The notes under the pieces are model-generated. The model was not told where the DNA came from. It did not search any database and worked only from the letters and a program-made list of their open reading frames with translations. The position numbers and the translations under genes were made by a program. Source: an uncultured Propionibacteriaceae bacterium (GTDB lineage: Bacteria > Actinomycetota > Actinomycetes > Propionibacteriales > Propionibacteriaceae). Taken from it: a stretch of DNA of 64,000 bases. The stretch spans positions 124,001 to 188,000 of the forward strand of contig CALIWR010000005.1 in assembly GCA_938046585.1 (NCBI GenBank), read 5' to 3'. How positions within the stretch are numbered: position 1 is the stretch's first letter; each line of letters begins with the position of its first letter. Positions 1 to 8,188 of the stretch are shown one piece after another.

Positions 1-584
1 CGGTTCCCGGCGCGGTACGCACGATGGCCGCGCTCGACGACCCGACCAAAACGGTGGAGGCAGGTTTCGTCGGGGTGCAGCCGAACTCCGCCCTAGTTCG
101 GGTCGGCCCGGTCCAGACCGCGATCGACATGTGGGACCTGACCCGCCAGAGCGTGGTGGCCCTGATCGGCTTCCCAGCTAAGGTCATCACCACCGCCTAC
201 GACCTGGTCACCGGAAAACCGCGGGACGTGAACGGCCCGATTAGCGTGGTCGGGGCGTCTCGGGCGGCGGGGGAGATCGCCACCACCGAGCGCTTGACCA
301 CTCAGTCCCGGATCGCGTCGTACTTTTCGCTGCTGGCCGGGGTGAACCTGTTTGTGGCGCTGCTCAATCTGGTGCCGCTGCTGCCCTTCGACGGCGGGCA
401 TATCGCGGGGGCGCTGTGGGAGGGGCTGCGTCGCGCGGTGTCTCGGCTGTTGCGCCGCCGCGACCCCGGCTACGTCGACACCGCCCGCTTGCTGCCGGTG
501 GCGTATGTTGTAGGGGGTTTTCTGCTGTTCGCCGGCGCGGTGCTGATCGTGGCCGACATCATCAGTCCCGTCCGCATCTTCTAA
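1..584 (+). CDS. rip1: M50 site-2 intramembrane protease, 5' truncated
   Basis: The reading frame is open from the window edge (first full codon at base 3), so only the C-terminal part is present. It shows a membrane segment with the motif NLVPLLPFDGGH, the metal-binding and catalytic motif of site-2 proteases, and a final hydrophobic helix just before the C-terminus. The family cleaves anti-sigma factors and membrane remnants inside the bilayer. The next genes are ispG and a DUF4081 GNAT enzyme, the same order as Rip1 (Rv2869c)-gcpE-Rv2867c in mycobacteria, which supports the Rip1 assignment. The N-terminal HExxH and PDZ region lies outside the window. Confidence 0.9.
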   Translation, partial: VPGAVRTMAALDDPTKTVEAGFVGVQPNSALVRVGPVQTAIDMWDLTRQSVVALIGFPAKVITTAYDLVTGKPRDVNGPISVVGASRAAGEIATTERLTTQSRIASYFSLLAGVNLFVALLNLVPLLPFDGGHIAGALWEGLRRAVSRLLRRRDPGYVDTARLLPVAYVVGGFLLFAGAVLIVADIISPVRIF

Positions 585-599
585 CGCATCAGGAGTCTC

Positions 600-1751
600 G
601 TGGCTGCCGTCAATCTGGGGATGCCGAAGGTGGCCCCCCCCGTCCTCGCCCCTCGCCGCAAGACCCGACAATTGAAGATCGGCAAGGTGCTCGTGGGAGG
701 CGACGCGCCGGTCTCGGTACAGTCGATGACCACCACCAAGACCACCGACATCAACGGCACCCTGCAACAAATCGCCGAGTTGACCGCCAGCGGCTGCGAC
801 ATCGTCCGGGTCGCCGTCCCCAGCCAAGACGACGCCGATGCGCTGCCGATTATCGCGAGGAAGTCACAGATCCCGGTAATCGCCGACATCCACTTCCAGC
901 CCCGCTACGTCTTCACCGCGATCGAGGCCGGCTGCGCCGCGGTCCGGGTCAATCCCGGCAACATCAAAGCCTTCGACGACCGGATCGGCGAGATCGCCCA
1001 GGCCGCCAGCGAGGCTGGGGTGAGCCTGCGGATCGGGGTGAACGCCGGTTCGCTCGACAAGCGGCTGCTGGACAAGTACGGGGGCCCTACCCCGGAGGCG
1101 CTGGTGGAATCTGCCCTGTGGGAAGCCTCGCTGTTCGAGGAACACGGCTTCCGGGACTTCAAGATCTCGGTCAAACATCACGACCCGGTGGTGATGGTGC
1201 GGGCCTACGAACAACTCAGCGAACGGTGCGACTATCCGCTGCACCTGGGTGTCACCGAGGCCGGGCCGGCCTTCCAAGGCACCATCAAATCGGCGGTCGC
1301 CTTCGGGACCCTGCTGGCCCGCGGGATCGGCGACACGATCCGGGTCTCGTTGTCGGCGCCGCCGGTCGAGGAGGTGAAGGTCGGGGTCAAGATCCTGGAG
1401 GCACTGAATCTGCGCCCCCGGCACCTCGAGATCGTCTCCTGTCCTTCTTGCGGTCGGGCCCAGGTCGACGTGTACACCCTCGCCGAACAGGTCACCGAAG
1501 GCCTGCAGGGGATGGAGGTGCCGTTGCGGGTGGCGGTGATGGGCTGCGTCGTGAACGGCCCCGGCGAGGCCCGCGAGGCTGATCTGGGAGTGGCCTCCGG
1601 CAATGGGAAGGGCAAGATCTTCGTCCGCGGTGAGGTGATCAAAACAGTGCCCGAGGACCAGATCGTCGAGACCCTGCTAGCCGAAGCGAACCGGCTGGCC
1701 GAGGAAGTGGGCGAAATTGAGGGCAGCGCCCCGGTAGTCAGCGTCGTCTGA
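600..1751 (+). CDS. ispG: 4-hydroxy-3-methylbut-2-enyl diphosphate synthase (IspG/GcpE)
   Basis: A 383-residue protein that converts methylerythritol cyclodiphosphate to HMBPP in the MEP isoprenoid pathway. The N-terminal TIM barrel starts with [13 protein letters not shown]. The C-terminal 4Fe-4S ligands are visible as SCPSCGR, followed by [11 protein letters not shown], so all three cysteines are present. The start is GTG at 600, ten nucleotides after an AGGAG at about 590. The stop TGA overlaps the ATG of the next gene by one base (TGATG), which suggests translational coupling. Full length and intact. Its isoprenoid products would include the menaquinone side chain. Confidence 0.97.
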   Translation: MAAVNLGMPKVAPPVLAPRRKTRQLKIGKVLVGGDAPVSVQSMTTTKTTDINGTLQQIAELTASGCDIVRVAVPSQDDADALPIIARKSQIPVIADIHFQPRYVFTAIEAGCAAVRVNPGNIKAFDDRIGEIAQAASEAGVSLRIGVNAGSLDKRLLDKYGGPTPEALVESALWEASLFEEHGFRDFKISVKHHDPVVMVRAYEQLSERCDYPLHLGVTEAGPAFQGTIKSAVAFGTLLARGIGDTIRVSLSAPPVEEVKVGVKILEALNLRPRHLEIVSCPSCGRAQVDVYTLAEQVTEGLQGMEVPLRVAVMGCVVNGPGEAREADLGVASGNGKGKIFVRGEVIKTVPEDQIVETLLAEANRLAEEVGEIEGSAPVVSVV

Positions 1752-2587
1752 TGCCCGGCACCATCCGTACCCTCACCAACGCTGACCTGACCGACGCGGT
1801 CAGGGTGTTGATCCAGCGCCCGTTCGAGAACGCCTTCGTCGCCTCCCGGGTGCGTGTCGGCGGGCTCGAAGCGTTCACGCTGGGTTGCGAGATGTGGGGC
1901 TACGAGGAAGACGGCCGATTGGTGTCGCTACTGCACCACGGCACCAACCTGGTCCCGATCAACGCCACGCCGGCCGCGCTGGACGCGTACTGTGCCGCGC
2001 TCGGCCCGGTCCGCTGCTGTGCCTCGATGGTAGGAGTCTCCGGCGAGGTACTCGGCCTGTGGGATCGGCTGGTGGACCGCTGGGGTAAACCCTGGGCCCA
2101 GCCCCGTGAGATCCGGCGCCACCAGCCGCTGCTGGCGTTGTCTGGCCCGCCCCGCGTCGCCCCCGATCCGCAAGTGATGCGGGTTGGTCTGGACCACGCC
2201 GACAGCTACTTCGAGGCGGCGGTTGCGATGTACACCGAGGAGGTCGGGGTCTCACCGCTGGACGGCTCGAACAGTTACCGCTGGTACGTGGAGCAGCTGA
2301 TAAAACAGGGCCGGGCGATGGGAATCGTGGACCACGGCCGGGTGATCTTCAAGTCCGATGTCGGCTCGGCGACCACCGACGTCTGCCAGGTCGCCGGGGT
2401 ATGGCTACGGCCGCAGCTGCGGGGGCAAGGCCGGGCCGTGGCCGCGATGGCAGCTGTCGTGGAACTGTGCCGTCAGGAATGGACCCACGTGACCCTGTAC
2501 GTGAACGACTTCAACATTGTGGCCCGCAAACTGTACCAGCGGGTAGGCTTCGAGCAGGCTGGGGAACTCGCCACGATCATGTACTGA
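1751..2587 (+). CDS. DUF4081-containing GNAT family N-acetyltransferase
   Basis: A 278-residue protein coupled to ispG by a TGATG junction. The N-terminal half matches the DUF4081 type, with the segments VASRVRVGG and CCASMVGV. The C-terminal half is a GNAT fold with the acetyl-CoA loop in VWLRPQLRGQGRAVAAM and the closing strand YQRVGFEQAGEL. The same arrangement follows gcpE in mycobacteria (Rv2867c). The substrate is unknown. Function beyond acyl-CoA-dependent acylation is not inferable from sequence. Confidence 0.88.
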   Translation: MPGTIRTLTNADLTDAVRVLIQRPFENAFVASRVRVGGLEAFTLGCEMWGYEEDGRLVSLLHHGTNLVPINATPAALDAYCAALGPVRCCASMVGVSGEVLGLWDRLVDRWGKPWAQPREIRRHQPLLALSGPPRVAPDPQVMRVGLDHADSYFEAAVAMYTEEVGVSPLDGSNSYRWYVEQLIKQGRAMGIVDHGRVIFKSDVGSATTDVCQVAGVWLRPQLRGQGRAVAAMAAVVELCRQEWTHVTLYVNDFNIVARKLYQRVGFEQAGELATIMY

Positions 2588-2601
2588 GCATCGACCGTCG
2601 T

Positions 2602-3111
2602 CTACCCGAAGATCACGGCCAGCAAGATGATCAGAGTTGGGAGCCCGAGGATGACTCCCAAGATCCCGAGCGTAATGCCCAGCCCCCGGCGTTTCTGCGG
2701 CTCGAAACCGAGGGCGCCCGCGGCGAACTGGTGAAACGGCGGGGCATACCAGAGGCGGATCTGCTGCCCCGGTTCCGGATTGAGGTTAATCTCTGCCTTA
2801 CCGAAGGTGACCAGCCACTGCATGCTGATGCCCAGGTGCAGAGGACCGGCCGGCACCGGGATGGTGTTCAGGCCGTAGTTCAGGGTCCGGGGGAAACCGT
2901 TCAGGGTGGCCGAGGGCGGGACGATGCTGCTGCTCAGCATGCTGCCCTGCACTGTGAGCTGGATCACCGCCGGCTGGCTCGCCACATTCGCGTTCCCCTG
3001 CGGAAATCCCGGCTGCGGCTGAGGGGCGGGGCCCGGCTGGGGCTGCCCGTACTGCGGGGTTGGTGTGGGATTCGGCTGAGGCTGTTCGTACGGCTGCGGC
3101 TGGTAAGTCAC
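2602..3111 (-). CDS. Pro/Gln-rich membrane-anchored hypothetical protein
   Basis: A 169-residue protein of unknown function. The first 45 residues are dominated by Pro, Gln, Tyr and Gly, a low-complexity segment common in actinobacterial cytoplasmic membrane proteins. A predicted beta-rich middle domain (about 50-135) follows, then a basic patch (PQKRRG) and one strongly hydrophobic helix at the very C-terminus, so it is probably tail-anchored. It starts with GTG. TAAGAT lies 8 nt before the start with no ribosome binding site, consistent with a leaderless mRNA. It converges on the GNAT gene with a 14-base gap. Confidence 0.8.
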   Translation of the reverse strand: MTYQPQPYEQPQPNPTPTPQYGQPQPGPAPQPQPGFPQGNANVASQPAVIQLTVQGSMLSSSIVPPSATLNGFPRTLNYGLNTIPVPAGPLHLGISMQWLVTFGKAEINLNPEPGQQIRLWYAPPFHQFAAGALGFEPQKRRGLGITLGILGVILGLPTLIILLAVIFG

Positions 3112-3119
3112 GGGGGCTC

Positions 3120-3125
3120 ATCTTA
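3120..3125 (-). promoter_or_regulatory. -10 element TAAGAT, leaderless start
   Basis: TAAGAT on the minus strand, 8 nt before the GTG at 3111, with no Shine-Dalgarno sequence between them. This fits the actinobacterial TANNNT -10 placed so that transcription begins at or next to the start codon. Confidence 0.5.
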
Positions 3126-3240
3126 GAGGGCGGTGATCCTCAGCTAGTCCTGAGGCCAACGACAGGTTCTTCACAGGTAGGAACTGGATCGTTGGTAGGG
3201 AAATCGGGCCGCGGCCCATCGCTCACACCGAAGAGGAGAC

Positions 3241-3840
3241 ATGCCGGTGATCATCAAGAAGAAACTCGTTGTCGGCGCCGCAGCGCTGCTAGCCGGGGGT
3301 GGGATCGCGCTCGGGGTGGCGTCCATGGCCACCGCTGATCAAGCCGGCCCGGGGGCCGCGCACCCCAGCGCTGTCGCCGGCCGGGCCCACGCCCCGAACC
3401 CGGATGGTTCTGGTCAGGTCGACGGCAAGGAAGGTCGTCCCCGCCATAGCGAGGTAACCGGTGAGGAGGCGACCAAGGTGGCGGCGGCGGTCACTGCGAA
3501 GGACTCGGCGGTCACGGTCGAGAAGGTCATGAAAGACGAGGACGGCTCCTACCATGCGCTGGGCACCAAGAACGGCTCCCGGGTTCACTACCAGGTAAGC
3601 GCTGATCTGGCCACGGTCACCGAGGCCGCTGATCGGGGCCCCGGCCGGGGCCAGCCGGCGAACGCGGACGAGACGGCCAAGGTCACCGCCGCGATCACCG
3701 CAAAGTATCCGGGCGTGACCATCGACAAGGTGTCCAAGACCACCGACGGGTCGTTCCTGGCCCGGGGCACCAAGGACGGTAAGCGGGTCGGCTATCAGGT
3801 GAGTGCCGACCTGAACACCATCACGGAACGTACTCGATAG
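3241..3840 (+). CDS. Secreted protein with two tandem PepSY-like repeats
   Basis: A 199-residue exported protein. It has a basic N-terminus (KKK), a hydrophobic segment and a likely signal peptidase I site near SMATADQA. After a Pro/Gly-rich linker come two copies of a module of about 55 residues (about 75-130 and 143-197). Both copies share the pattern A-K-V-x-A-A-[VI]-T-A-K, G-S-[YF]-x-A-x-G-T-K, and Y-Q-V-S-A-D-L-x-T. The pattern resembles PepSY-type domains (inference). The start ATG follows a GAGGAG. Function unknown; it is probably extracytoplasmic. Confidence 0.85.
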   Translation: MPVIIKKKLVVGAAALLAGGGIALGVASMATADQAGPGAAHPSAVAGRAHAPNPDGSGQVDGKEGRPRHSEVTGEEATKVAAAVTAKDSAVTVEKVMKDEDGSYHALGTKNGSRVHYQVSADLATVTEAADRGPGRGQPANADETAKVTAAITAKYPGVTIDKVSKTTDGSFLARGTKDGKRVGYQVSADLNTITERTR

Positions 3841-3860
3841 GCCTGCCTGGCCCGGCGGGG

Positions 3861-3884
3861 CCCCGTCCCCAGCGGCGGGGTTTC
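3861..3884 (+). terminator. GC hairpin after the secreted repeat protein
   Basis: CCCCGTC, a 6-nt loop, then GGCGGGG (one G-U pair), followed by TTTC. It separates the secreted repeat protein from proS. The U-tract is short, so this is a modest call. Confidence 0.5.
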
Positions 3885-3918
3885 GCCGGGTGTGATGCGC
3901 CGAGCGGGTTGGCGGCAG

Positions 3919-3924
3919 TAGGCT
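3919..3924 (+). promoter_or_regulatory. Candidate proS -10 element TAGGCT
   Basis: TAGGCT lies 38 nt before the proS GTG, which leaves a leader of about 30 nt containing an AAGGAG. No convincing -35 was found. Confidence 0.4.
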
Positions 3925-3962
3925 CCTGCGCGATCAGAACCCGGCCGATGAAGGAGTCTCGC

Positions 3963-5750
3963 GTGGCCGTTACCAGGATGTCGCACCTCTTTGTCCGTAC
4001 CTTGCGGGAGGCCCCGGCCGATGCTGAGCTGCCGAGCCACCAGTGGCTGGTCCGGGCTGGCTACATCCGCCGGGCGGCGCCGGGGATCTATTCCTGGCTG
4101 CCGTTGGGGCTCAAAGTGCTAGCGAAGGTGGAGCAGATCGTACGGGAGGAGATCGAGGCGATCGGGGCCCAGGAGGTCCGTTTCCCAGCGCTGCTGCCGA
4201 AGGACCCGTATCAGGCTACCGGCCGCTGGGACGAGTACGGCCCGACCCTGTTCCGGCTGCAAGACCGCAAGGGCGCTGACCTGCTGCTCGGACCGACCCA
4301 CGAGGAATTGTTCACGCTGCTCGTGAAAGACCTGTATTCCTCGTACCGGGATCTGCCGTTGATCCTGTACCAGATCCAGACCAAATACCGTGACGAGGCC
4401 CGCCCTCGGGCCGGGTTGTTACGCGGACGCGAATTCGTGATGAAGGATTCGTACAGCTTCGATCTGGACCCGGACGGGCTGGCGGCCAGCTACCAGCGCC
4501 ACCGCGAGGCGTACATCAAGGTGATGGACCGTCTCGGCTTGGAGTATGTGATCGTCAAGGCCACCTCCGGCGCGATGGGCGGCTCGGCCTCGGAGGAGTT
4601 CCTGGCGGTCGCCGCGAACGGAGAGGACACCTTCGCCCGCTCACCCGGCGGATACGCGGCAAACGTGGAGGCGGTGGTGGTGAACCCGCCCGAGCCGGTC
4701 GACGCCAGCCAGGTCCCGGCCCCGACCCGTGTCACCACCCCGGAGGCGGGGACCATCGAGGCCCTGGTGACTGCGCTGAACGAGATGGCACCCCGCCCGG
4801 ACCGGCCCTGGGAAGCAGGCGACACGTTGAAGAACGTGGTGCTGATGCTGCGTCACCCTGGCGGTCGCACCGAGCCCCTGGTGATCGGGCTGCCCGGCGA
4901 CCGGGAAGTCGACCCGAAACGGCTAGAGGCGGCGGTTGCCCCGGCCGAGGCGGTGCCGTTCACCGACGCCGACTTTGAGCAGCATCCGCTGCTGGTGAAA
5001 GGCTACATTGGCCCAGCCGCCGGCGGCGCCCAGCTGTTGGGGGAGAAGGCCCCGGCCCGGATCCGGTACCTGGTCGACCCGCGGGTGGTCGAGGGCAGCG
5101 CTTGGGTGAGCGGCGCCAACGTCGTCGACACCCACCTGGTGAACCTGGTGATGGGCCGTGACTTCACCGCCGACGGCAGCATCGACGTCGCCGAGGTCCG
5201 CGCTGGGGATCCGGCCCCCGACGGCTCGGGGCCGCTGGAACTCGCCCGAGGGGTGGAGATGGGCCACATTTTCCAGCTCGGCACCAAATACGCCGAGGCG
5301 CTCGGGCTGCAGGTGCTGGACCAGAACGGCAAGCTCCGGACCGTGACCATGGGTTCGTACGGGATCGGGATCTCGCGGGCGGTGGCGATGGTCGCTGAGA
5401 CCACCTGCGACGAACGGGGTCTGGCCTGGCCGCGGGCGCTCGCCCCGTACGACGTGGTGGTGTTGGTCGCTGGCAACGGCGAGCGACAGGTGGCGGAGGC
5501 CGAGCGGATCGCGTCGGAGCTGTCCGGAGCCGGGCTGGAGGTGCTGATCGACGACCGGAAGGCGTCGCCCGGGGTGAAGTTCACCGACGCCGAGGTGCTC
5601 GGGATACCGACCGCGGTCATCGTCGGCCGGGGGCTGGCCCAAGGCCTGGTCGAGGTCCGGGACCGAGCCTCAGGTGATCAGTGCGATGTCGCGCTCGAGG
5701 ACGCGGTCAGATACGTGGTGGCCGCCGTTCAGGACGGATCCCACCGCTGA
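3963..5750 (+). CDS. proS: Prolyl-tRNA synthetase
   Basis: A 595-residue class II aminoacyl-tRNA synthetase of the bacterial type. It opens with the typical [17 protein letters not shown] block and the motif [13 protein letters not shown]. Motif 2 lies around [19 protein letters not shown]. An editing insertion domain lies in the middle (about residues 225-400). The GMEMGHIF-like segment appears as [11 protein letters not shown], followed by the anticodon-binding domain. The frame is open upstream to 3909, but the GTG at 3963 has AAGGAG six bases before it and gives the family-standard N-terminus. Stand-alone transcription unit. Confidence 0.97.
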   Translation: MAVTRMSHLFVRTLREAPADAELPSHQWLVRAGYIRRAAPGIYSWLPLGLKVLAKVEQIVREEIEAIGAQEVRFPALLPKDPYQATGRWDEYGPTLFRLQDRKGADLLLGPTHEELFTLLVKDLYSSYRDLPLILYQIQTKYRDEARPRAGLLRGREFVMKDSYSFDLDPDGLAASYQRHREAYIKVMDRLGLEYVIVKATSGAMGGSASEEFLAVAANGEDTFARSPGGYAANVEAVVVNPPEPVDASQVPAPTRVTTPEAGTIEALVTALNEMAPRPDRPWEAGDTLKNVVLMLRHPGGRTEPLVIGLPGDREVDPKRLEAAVAPAEAVPFTDADFEQHPLLVKGYIGPAAGGAQLLGEKAPARIRYLVDPRVVEGSAWVSGANVVDTHLVNLVMGRDFTADGSIDVAEVRAGDPAPDGSGPLELARGVEMGHIFQLGTKYAEALGLQVLDQNGKLRTVTMGSYGIGISRAVAMVAETTCDERGLAWPRALAPYDVVVLVAGNGERQVAEAERIASELSGAGLEVLIDDRKASPGVKFTDAEVLGIPTAVIVGRGLAQGLVEVRDRASGDQCDVALEDAVRYVVAAVQDGSHR

Positions 5751-5769
5751 GCGGCCCGGGCCCCGTGGC

Positions 5770-6135
5770 TTATCGCGGGGGTGCGGTGTTGACCCGCGGC
5801 GGTGGGCTGGCTGCCCAGGAATCCGGGACCGGCCCGACGTCTTCCCGGTCGGACCGGATCGTCCAGACCTGGCCCGGGCACAGCCGCTCCAGCCCGCCAC
5901 CGCCAGGCGAGCCGGCCCAGGACAGATCGCGTAGCTCACAGGAGGCGTCGGTGACTGCACTGACCGCCTCTCCCGGGAGCAGCCGGTAGCTCCAGAATGT
6001 GTTCCCGGTGACCCAGGTCACCTGAACCTGAGTTGGAGAGTCATTCCAGACGTACGCCCGGGCCGGGGCGGCGCAGCCGGCAGTCCCGGCCGTCAGGGCG
6101 GCGGCCACCAGCGAAAACAGCAATGCCTTGCCCAT
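5770..6135 (-). CDS. Small putative lipoprotein
   Basis: A 121-residue protein with a short signal peptide and the lipobox TAGC (Cys about residue 21), predicted to be lipidated and surface-anchored. The mature part has two further cysteines (CEL, LCPGQ) that could form a disulfide, and a Pro-rich tail. No family recognised. A TAGGGT lies 6 nt before the ATG and no ribosome binding site is present, pointing to a leaderless mRNA. It converges on proS. Confidence 0.75.
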   Translation of the reverse strand: MGKALLFSLVAAALTAGTAGCAAPARAYVWNDSPTQVQVTWVTGNTFWSYRLLPGEAVSAVTDASCELRDLSWAGSPGGGGLERLCPGQVWTIRSDREDVGPVPDSWAASPPPRVNTAPPR

Positions 6136-6141
6136 GACGTC

Positions 6142-6147
6142 ACCCTA
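6142..6147 (-). promoter_or_regulatory. -10 element TAGGGT, leaderless start of the lipoprotein gene
   Basis: TAGGGT on the minus strand, 6 nt before the ATG at 6135. There is no Shine-Dalgarno sequence in the gap. Confidence 0.5.
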
Positions 6148-6289
6148 ACTCACGAGCCGCGAGCTGGCTGGCGCCAGGCGAGCCGGCCTTCCAGACGTTT
6201 CTCCCTCTTGACAGGAGGCCGGCCGGCGGCAGAAGCTGATACCAGAGTCCTGGCAAGCCCGGGTTGGATTGTCGTGGAGGTGACCATGT

Positions 6290-6682
6290 CTGTTTCACGA
6301 TCGGCTATCAAGACTGGCGCTATGCCTGTGTCTGACGTTCCCAGCCACTCCCGCGGATGCGGGCTGGTACCGGGAGCATCTCAACGGCGATCAAGGGGTC
6401 CATGCCTACGGTGCCGTGTACCTGAGTTTCGTCTACGCTGTGAACGAGGCTCACGTGCGCGTAACCAAGCCTCGTGGGCATGCTGGCTACTCGTGGGGAA
6501 GTGTCCAGTCGTATGGGCGAAGCGCAACGATAGAGAACCCTCACACGACTATCACGTCATACGTGTACACGAGAAAGTCTGCCTATTATGGCGCGGGATC
6601 CGGGATTACCAAGGGCCAAGCATGTGTGGACATCCCGTTCTGGTTCGACAGCTGCAGTGAGGCAGATGTCGGTCCCGCGTAG
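6290..6682 (+). CDS. Secreted Tyr-rich peptide, non-canonical start or frameshifted
   Basis: This frame encodes a credible exported peptide: a basic region (HDRLSR), a hydrophobic core (LALCLCLTF), a signal peptidase site (PATPADA before GWY) and about 106 mature residues. The mature part is rich in Tyr, Ser, Thr and Gly, with two cysteines near the end (C-x9-C). No ATG, GTG or TTG exists in this frame between the in-frame stop at 6281 and the end of the signal sequence. A GGAGG at 6276-6280 precedes an ATG at 6286 in another frame and a CTG at 6290 in this frame. So the gene uses CTG, or carries a one-base frameshift near its start. It contains codons rare in the neighbours (AGA, TCA, TAT, CAA, GGA). 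Its 3' end overlaps the ABC ATPase start. No family was recognised; a bacteriocin-like role is speculation. Confidence 0.55.
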   Translation: MFHDRLSRLALCLCLTFPATPADAGWYREHLNGDQGVHAYGAVYLSFVYAVNEAHVRVTKPRGHAGYSWGSVQSYGRSATIENPHTTITSYVYTRKSAYYGAGSGITKGQACVDIPFWFDSCSEADVGPA

Positions 6683-7409
6683 AGCTGTCGGCAGCGAGCC
6701 GGGGCTGCGGTTTGAGGCAGTCAGCCACCGATATGGGCGGCGGGGGAGACCGGTCATCGACACTCTCTCGTTCGTGCTCCAGGTCGGGGTCACGGGTCTT
6801 GTCGGCGTCAACGGCGCCGGAAAGACCACCCTGATCCGGATGGCGGCCGGGGCGCTGGCCCCGTGGCGGGGAACAGTGTCCTGCGGCGACGCTGATCTGT
6901 ACCGGGACCAGCGCCGCCGGGGCCTGTCTCGGATCGCCTGGATGCCGCAGACCGCGCTGTCAGTGCCGGGACTGACCGCTCACGAGCTCGTTACCTACAC
7001 CACCTGGATGCGGGGCTGTTCGTGGACCGAGGCCCGTCGACGGGCCACGCAGGCCCTCGACGCGGTCGAGCTCAGCGCCCGCGCCAGCTCACGTACCGGT
7101 CGGCTCTCGGGCGGGATGGTGAGACGGGTTTGGCTGGCGCAGGCTCTGGCTGCCCAGTCGCAGGTGCTGCTGCTAGACGAACCCAGCACCGGGCTGGATC
7201 CTCGGCAGCGGGCCACTATGGTCCGGCTGCTCGGGCAGATCACCGACCGCGTGGTGCTGCTGTCGAGCCACATCCTGGAGGACGTGGCCGAGCTGGCGGA
7301 CCGGGTTCTGGTCCTGGACCAGGGCCGGATCGTCTACGACGGTGACCGCCCGGCCTGTCTGGACGCCGCCTGGTTCCAGCGCCAGACCGGGGCTGGGGGT
7401 GAGCCGTGA
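6666..7409 (+). CDS. ABC transporter ATP-binding protein
   Basis: A 247-residue single ATPase domain. Visible motifs are Walker A GVNGAGKTT, the Q-loop WMPQ, the signature LSGGMVRR, Walker B VLLLDEPSTGLD and the switch His in LSSH. The start is ATG 6666, overlapping the end of the peptide gene; the frame is open back to 6588 but without better evidence. The stop overlaps the GTG of the next gene by 4 bases. The short C-terminus resembles exporter and immunity-type ABC ATPases rather than importers. It probably pairs with the two following membrane proteins. Confidence 0.92.
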   Translation: MSVPRRAVGSEPGLRFEAVSHRYGRRGRPVIDTLSFVLQVGVTGLVGVNGAGKTTLIRMAAGALAPWRGTVSCGDADLYRDQRRRGLSRIAWMPQTALSVPGLTAHELVTYTTWMRGCSWTEARRRATQALDAVELSARASSRTGRLSGGMVRRVWLAQALAAQSQVLLLDEPSTGLDPRQRATMVRLLGQITDRVVLLSSHILEDVAELADRVLVLDQGRIVYDGDRPACLDAAWFQRQTGAGGEP

Positions 7410-8188
7410 GACCGCTGGGGCTGTGGCTGCGCAGCAGCTGGTGGCTGAGCCCGATGATGCTGCTGGCTTTCGGCTCGGGACTGCTGCGGGGCAGTGCGTG
7501 GCGGTGGGACTGGTCGTGGATGTTCTCCCTGGTCACCGGCTCCACCCTGCTGGCATCGCCGCTGCTGGCCACGGCGGCGGTGGTAGTGATGCTGCGCTCC
7601 TACCCGCGGGGGCTGCTGGACCTGACGAGCGTCACGCCCCGCGGCGGCTTGGTTCCGTTCCAGGCCGGGGCGGCGTTGTGGCTGCAGGCGATGCTCAGCT
7701 ATGCGCTCTGCCTGGGGGTAGGCGCCTACTGGTGCCAACAGTACGAGGCAGACCAGCGCGGGCTGGTTCTGCCCTGGCAGTTGCTGACCGCCCCGGCGGC
7801 CTTGGCGGCTGCGGTGGCGCTGGGATTGCTGGTGGGACTGCTGGTGCGTTCGCCCTGGGCGGTTCCGGCGGTGACCGTCGGGCTGTTTCTCGGCCACCGT
7901 CCGCTGTACTGGACGTCGCTGCCTGAGCTGGTAACCCTCACGATGGCGACCGGGTCGATGGCGAATGCTGGATTCCGCCCGGCGCCTTCGCACCTGGCCG
8001 CCACGGTAGCGGTGAACCTGCTGCTGGCGCTGGCGGCCTGTGCGCTGCTGCACCGCTTCGGCCACCCGAGCGGGGCCCGGCCCCGACGCTGGCTGGTAAT
8101 CGCGGCGGCGCTCCTGGCGGCACTGCTCGTCGTGATGGGGTGGGGCTGGGGTGATGCCTACCAGCCGATCCCGGCATCACCGGCATGA
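7406..8188 (+). CDS. ABC-2-like permease subunit (first)
   Basis: A 260-residue polytopic membrane protein with about six hydrophobic segments, rich in Leu, Ala and Trp. It starts with GTG overlapping the ATPase stop (GTGA) and ends in an ATGA overlap with the next gene, so the three are translationally coupled. No specific family is recognisable. Position and topology indicate a transmembrane subunit of the same ABC system. Confidence 0.75.
   Translation: MRPLGLWLRSSWWLSPMMLLAFGSGLLRGSAWRWDWSWMFSLVTGSTLLASPLLATAAVVVMLRSYPRGLLDLTSVTPRGGLVPFQAGAALWLQAMLSYALCLGVGAYWCQQYEADQRGLVLPWQLLTAPAALAAAVALGLLVGLLVRSPWAVPAVTVGLFLGHRPLYWTSLPELVTLTMATGSMANAGFRPAPSHLAATVAVNLLLALAACALLHRFGHPSGARPRRWLVIAAALLAALLVVMGWGWGDAYQPIPASPA

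Noticed and set aside
93..827. 244-residue minus-strand ORF across rip1-ispG
   Set aside because: Lies antisense to two clearly conserved genes; composition is Gly/Asp/His/Arg-rich, typical of shadow frames in high-GC DNA.
416..1582. 388-residue plus-strand ORF in another frame of ispG
   Set aside because: Arg/Pro/Gly-rich shadow of ispG with no recognisable motif.
6208..6213. TTGACA upstream of the secreted peptide as a -35 box
   Set aside because: No -10 hexamer at 16-19 bases; nearest TGATAC is 23 bases away.
6208..6660. Plus-strand ORF beginning at ATG/GTG codons and covering the secreted peptide region
   Set aside because: The residues after the ATG at 6286 lack any signal peptide or natural composition; the neighbouring frame carries the convincing peptide.
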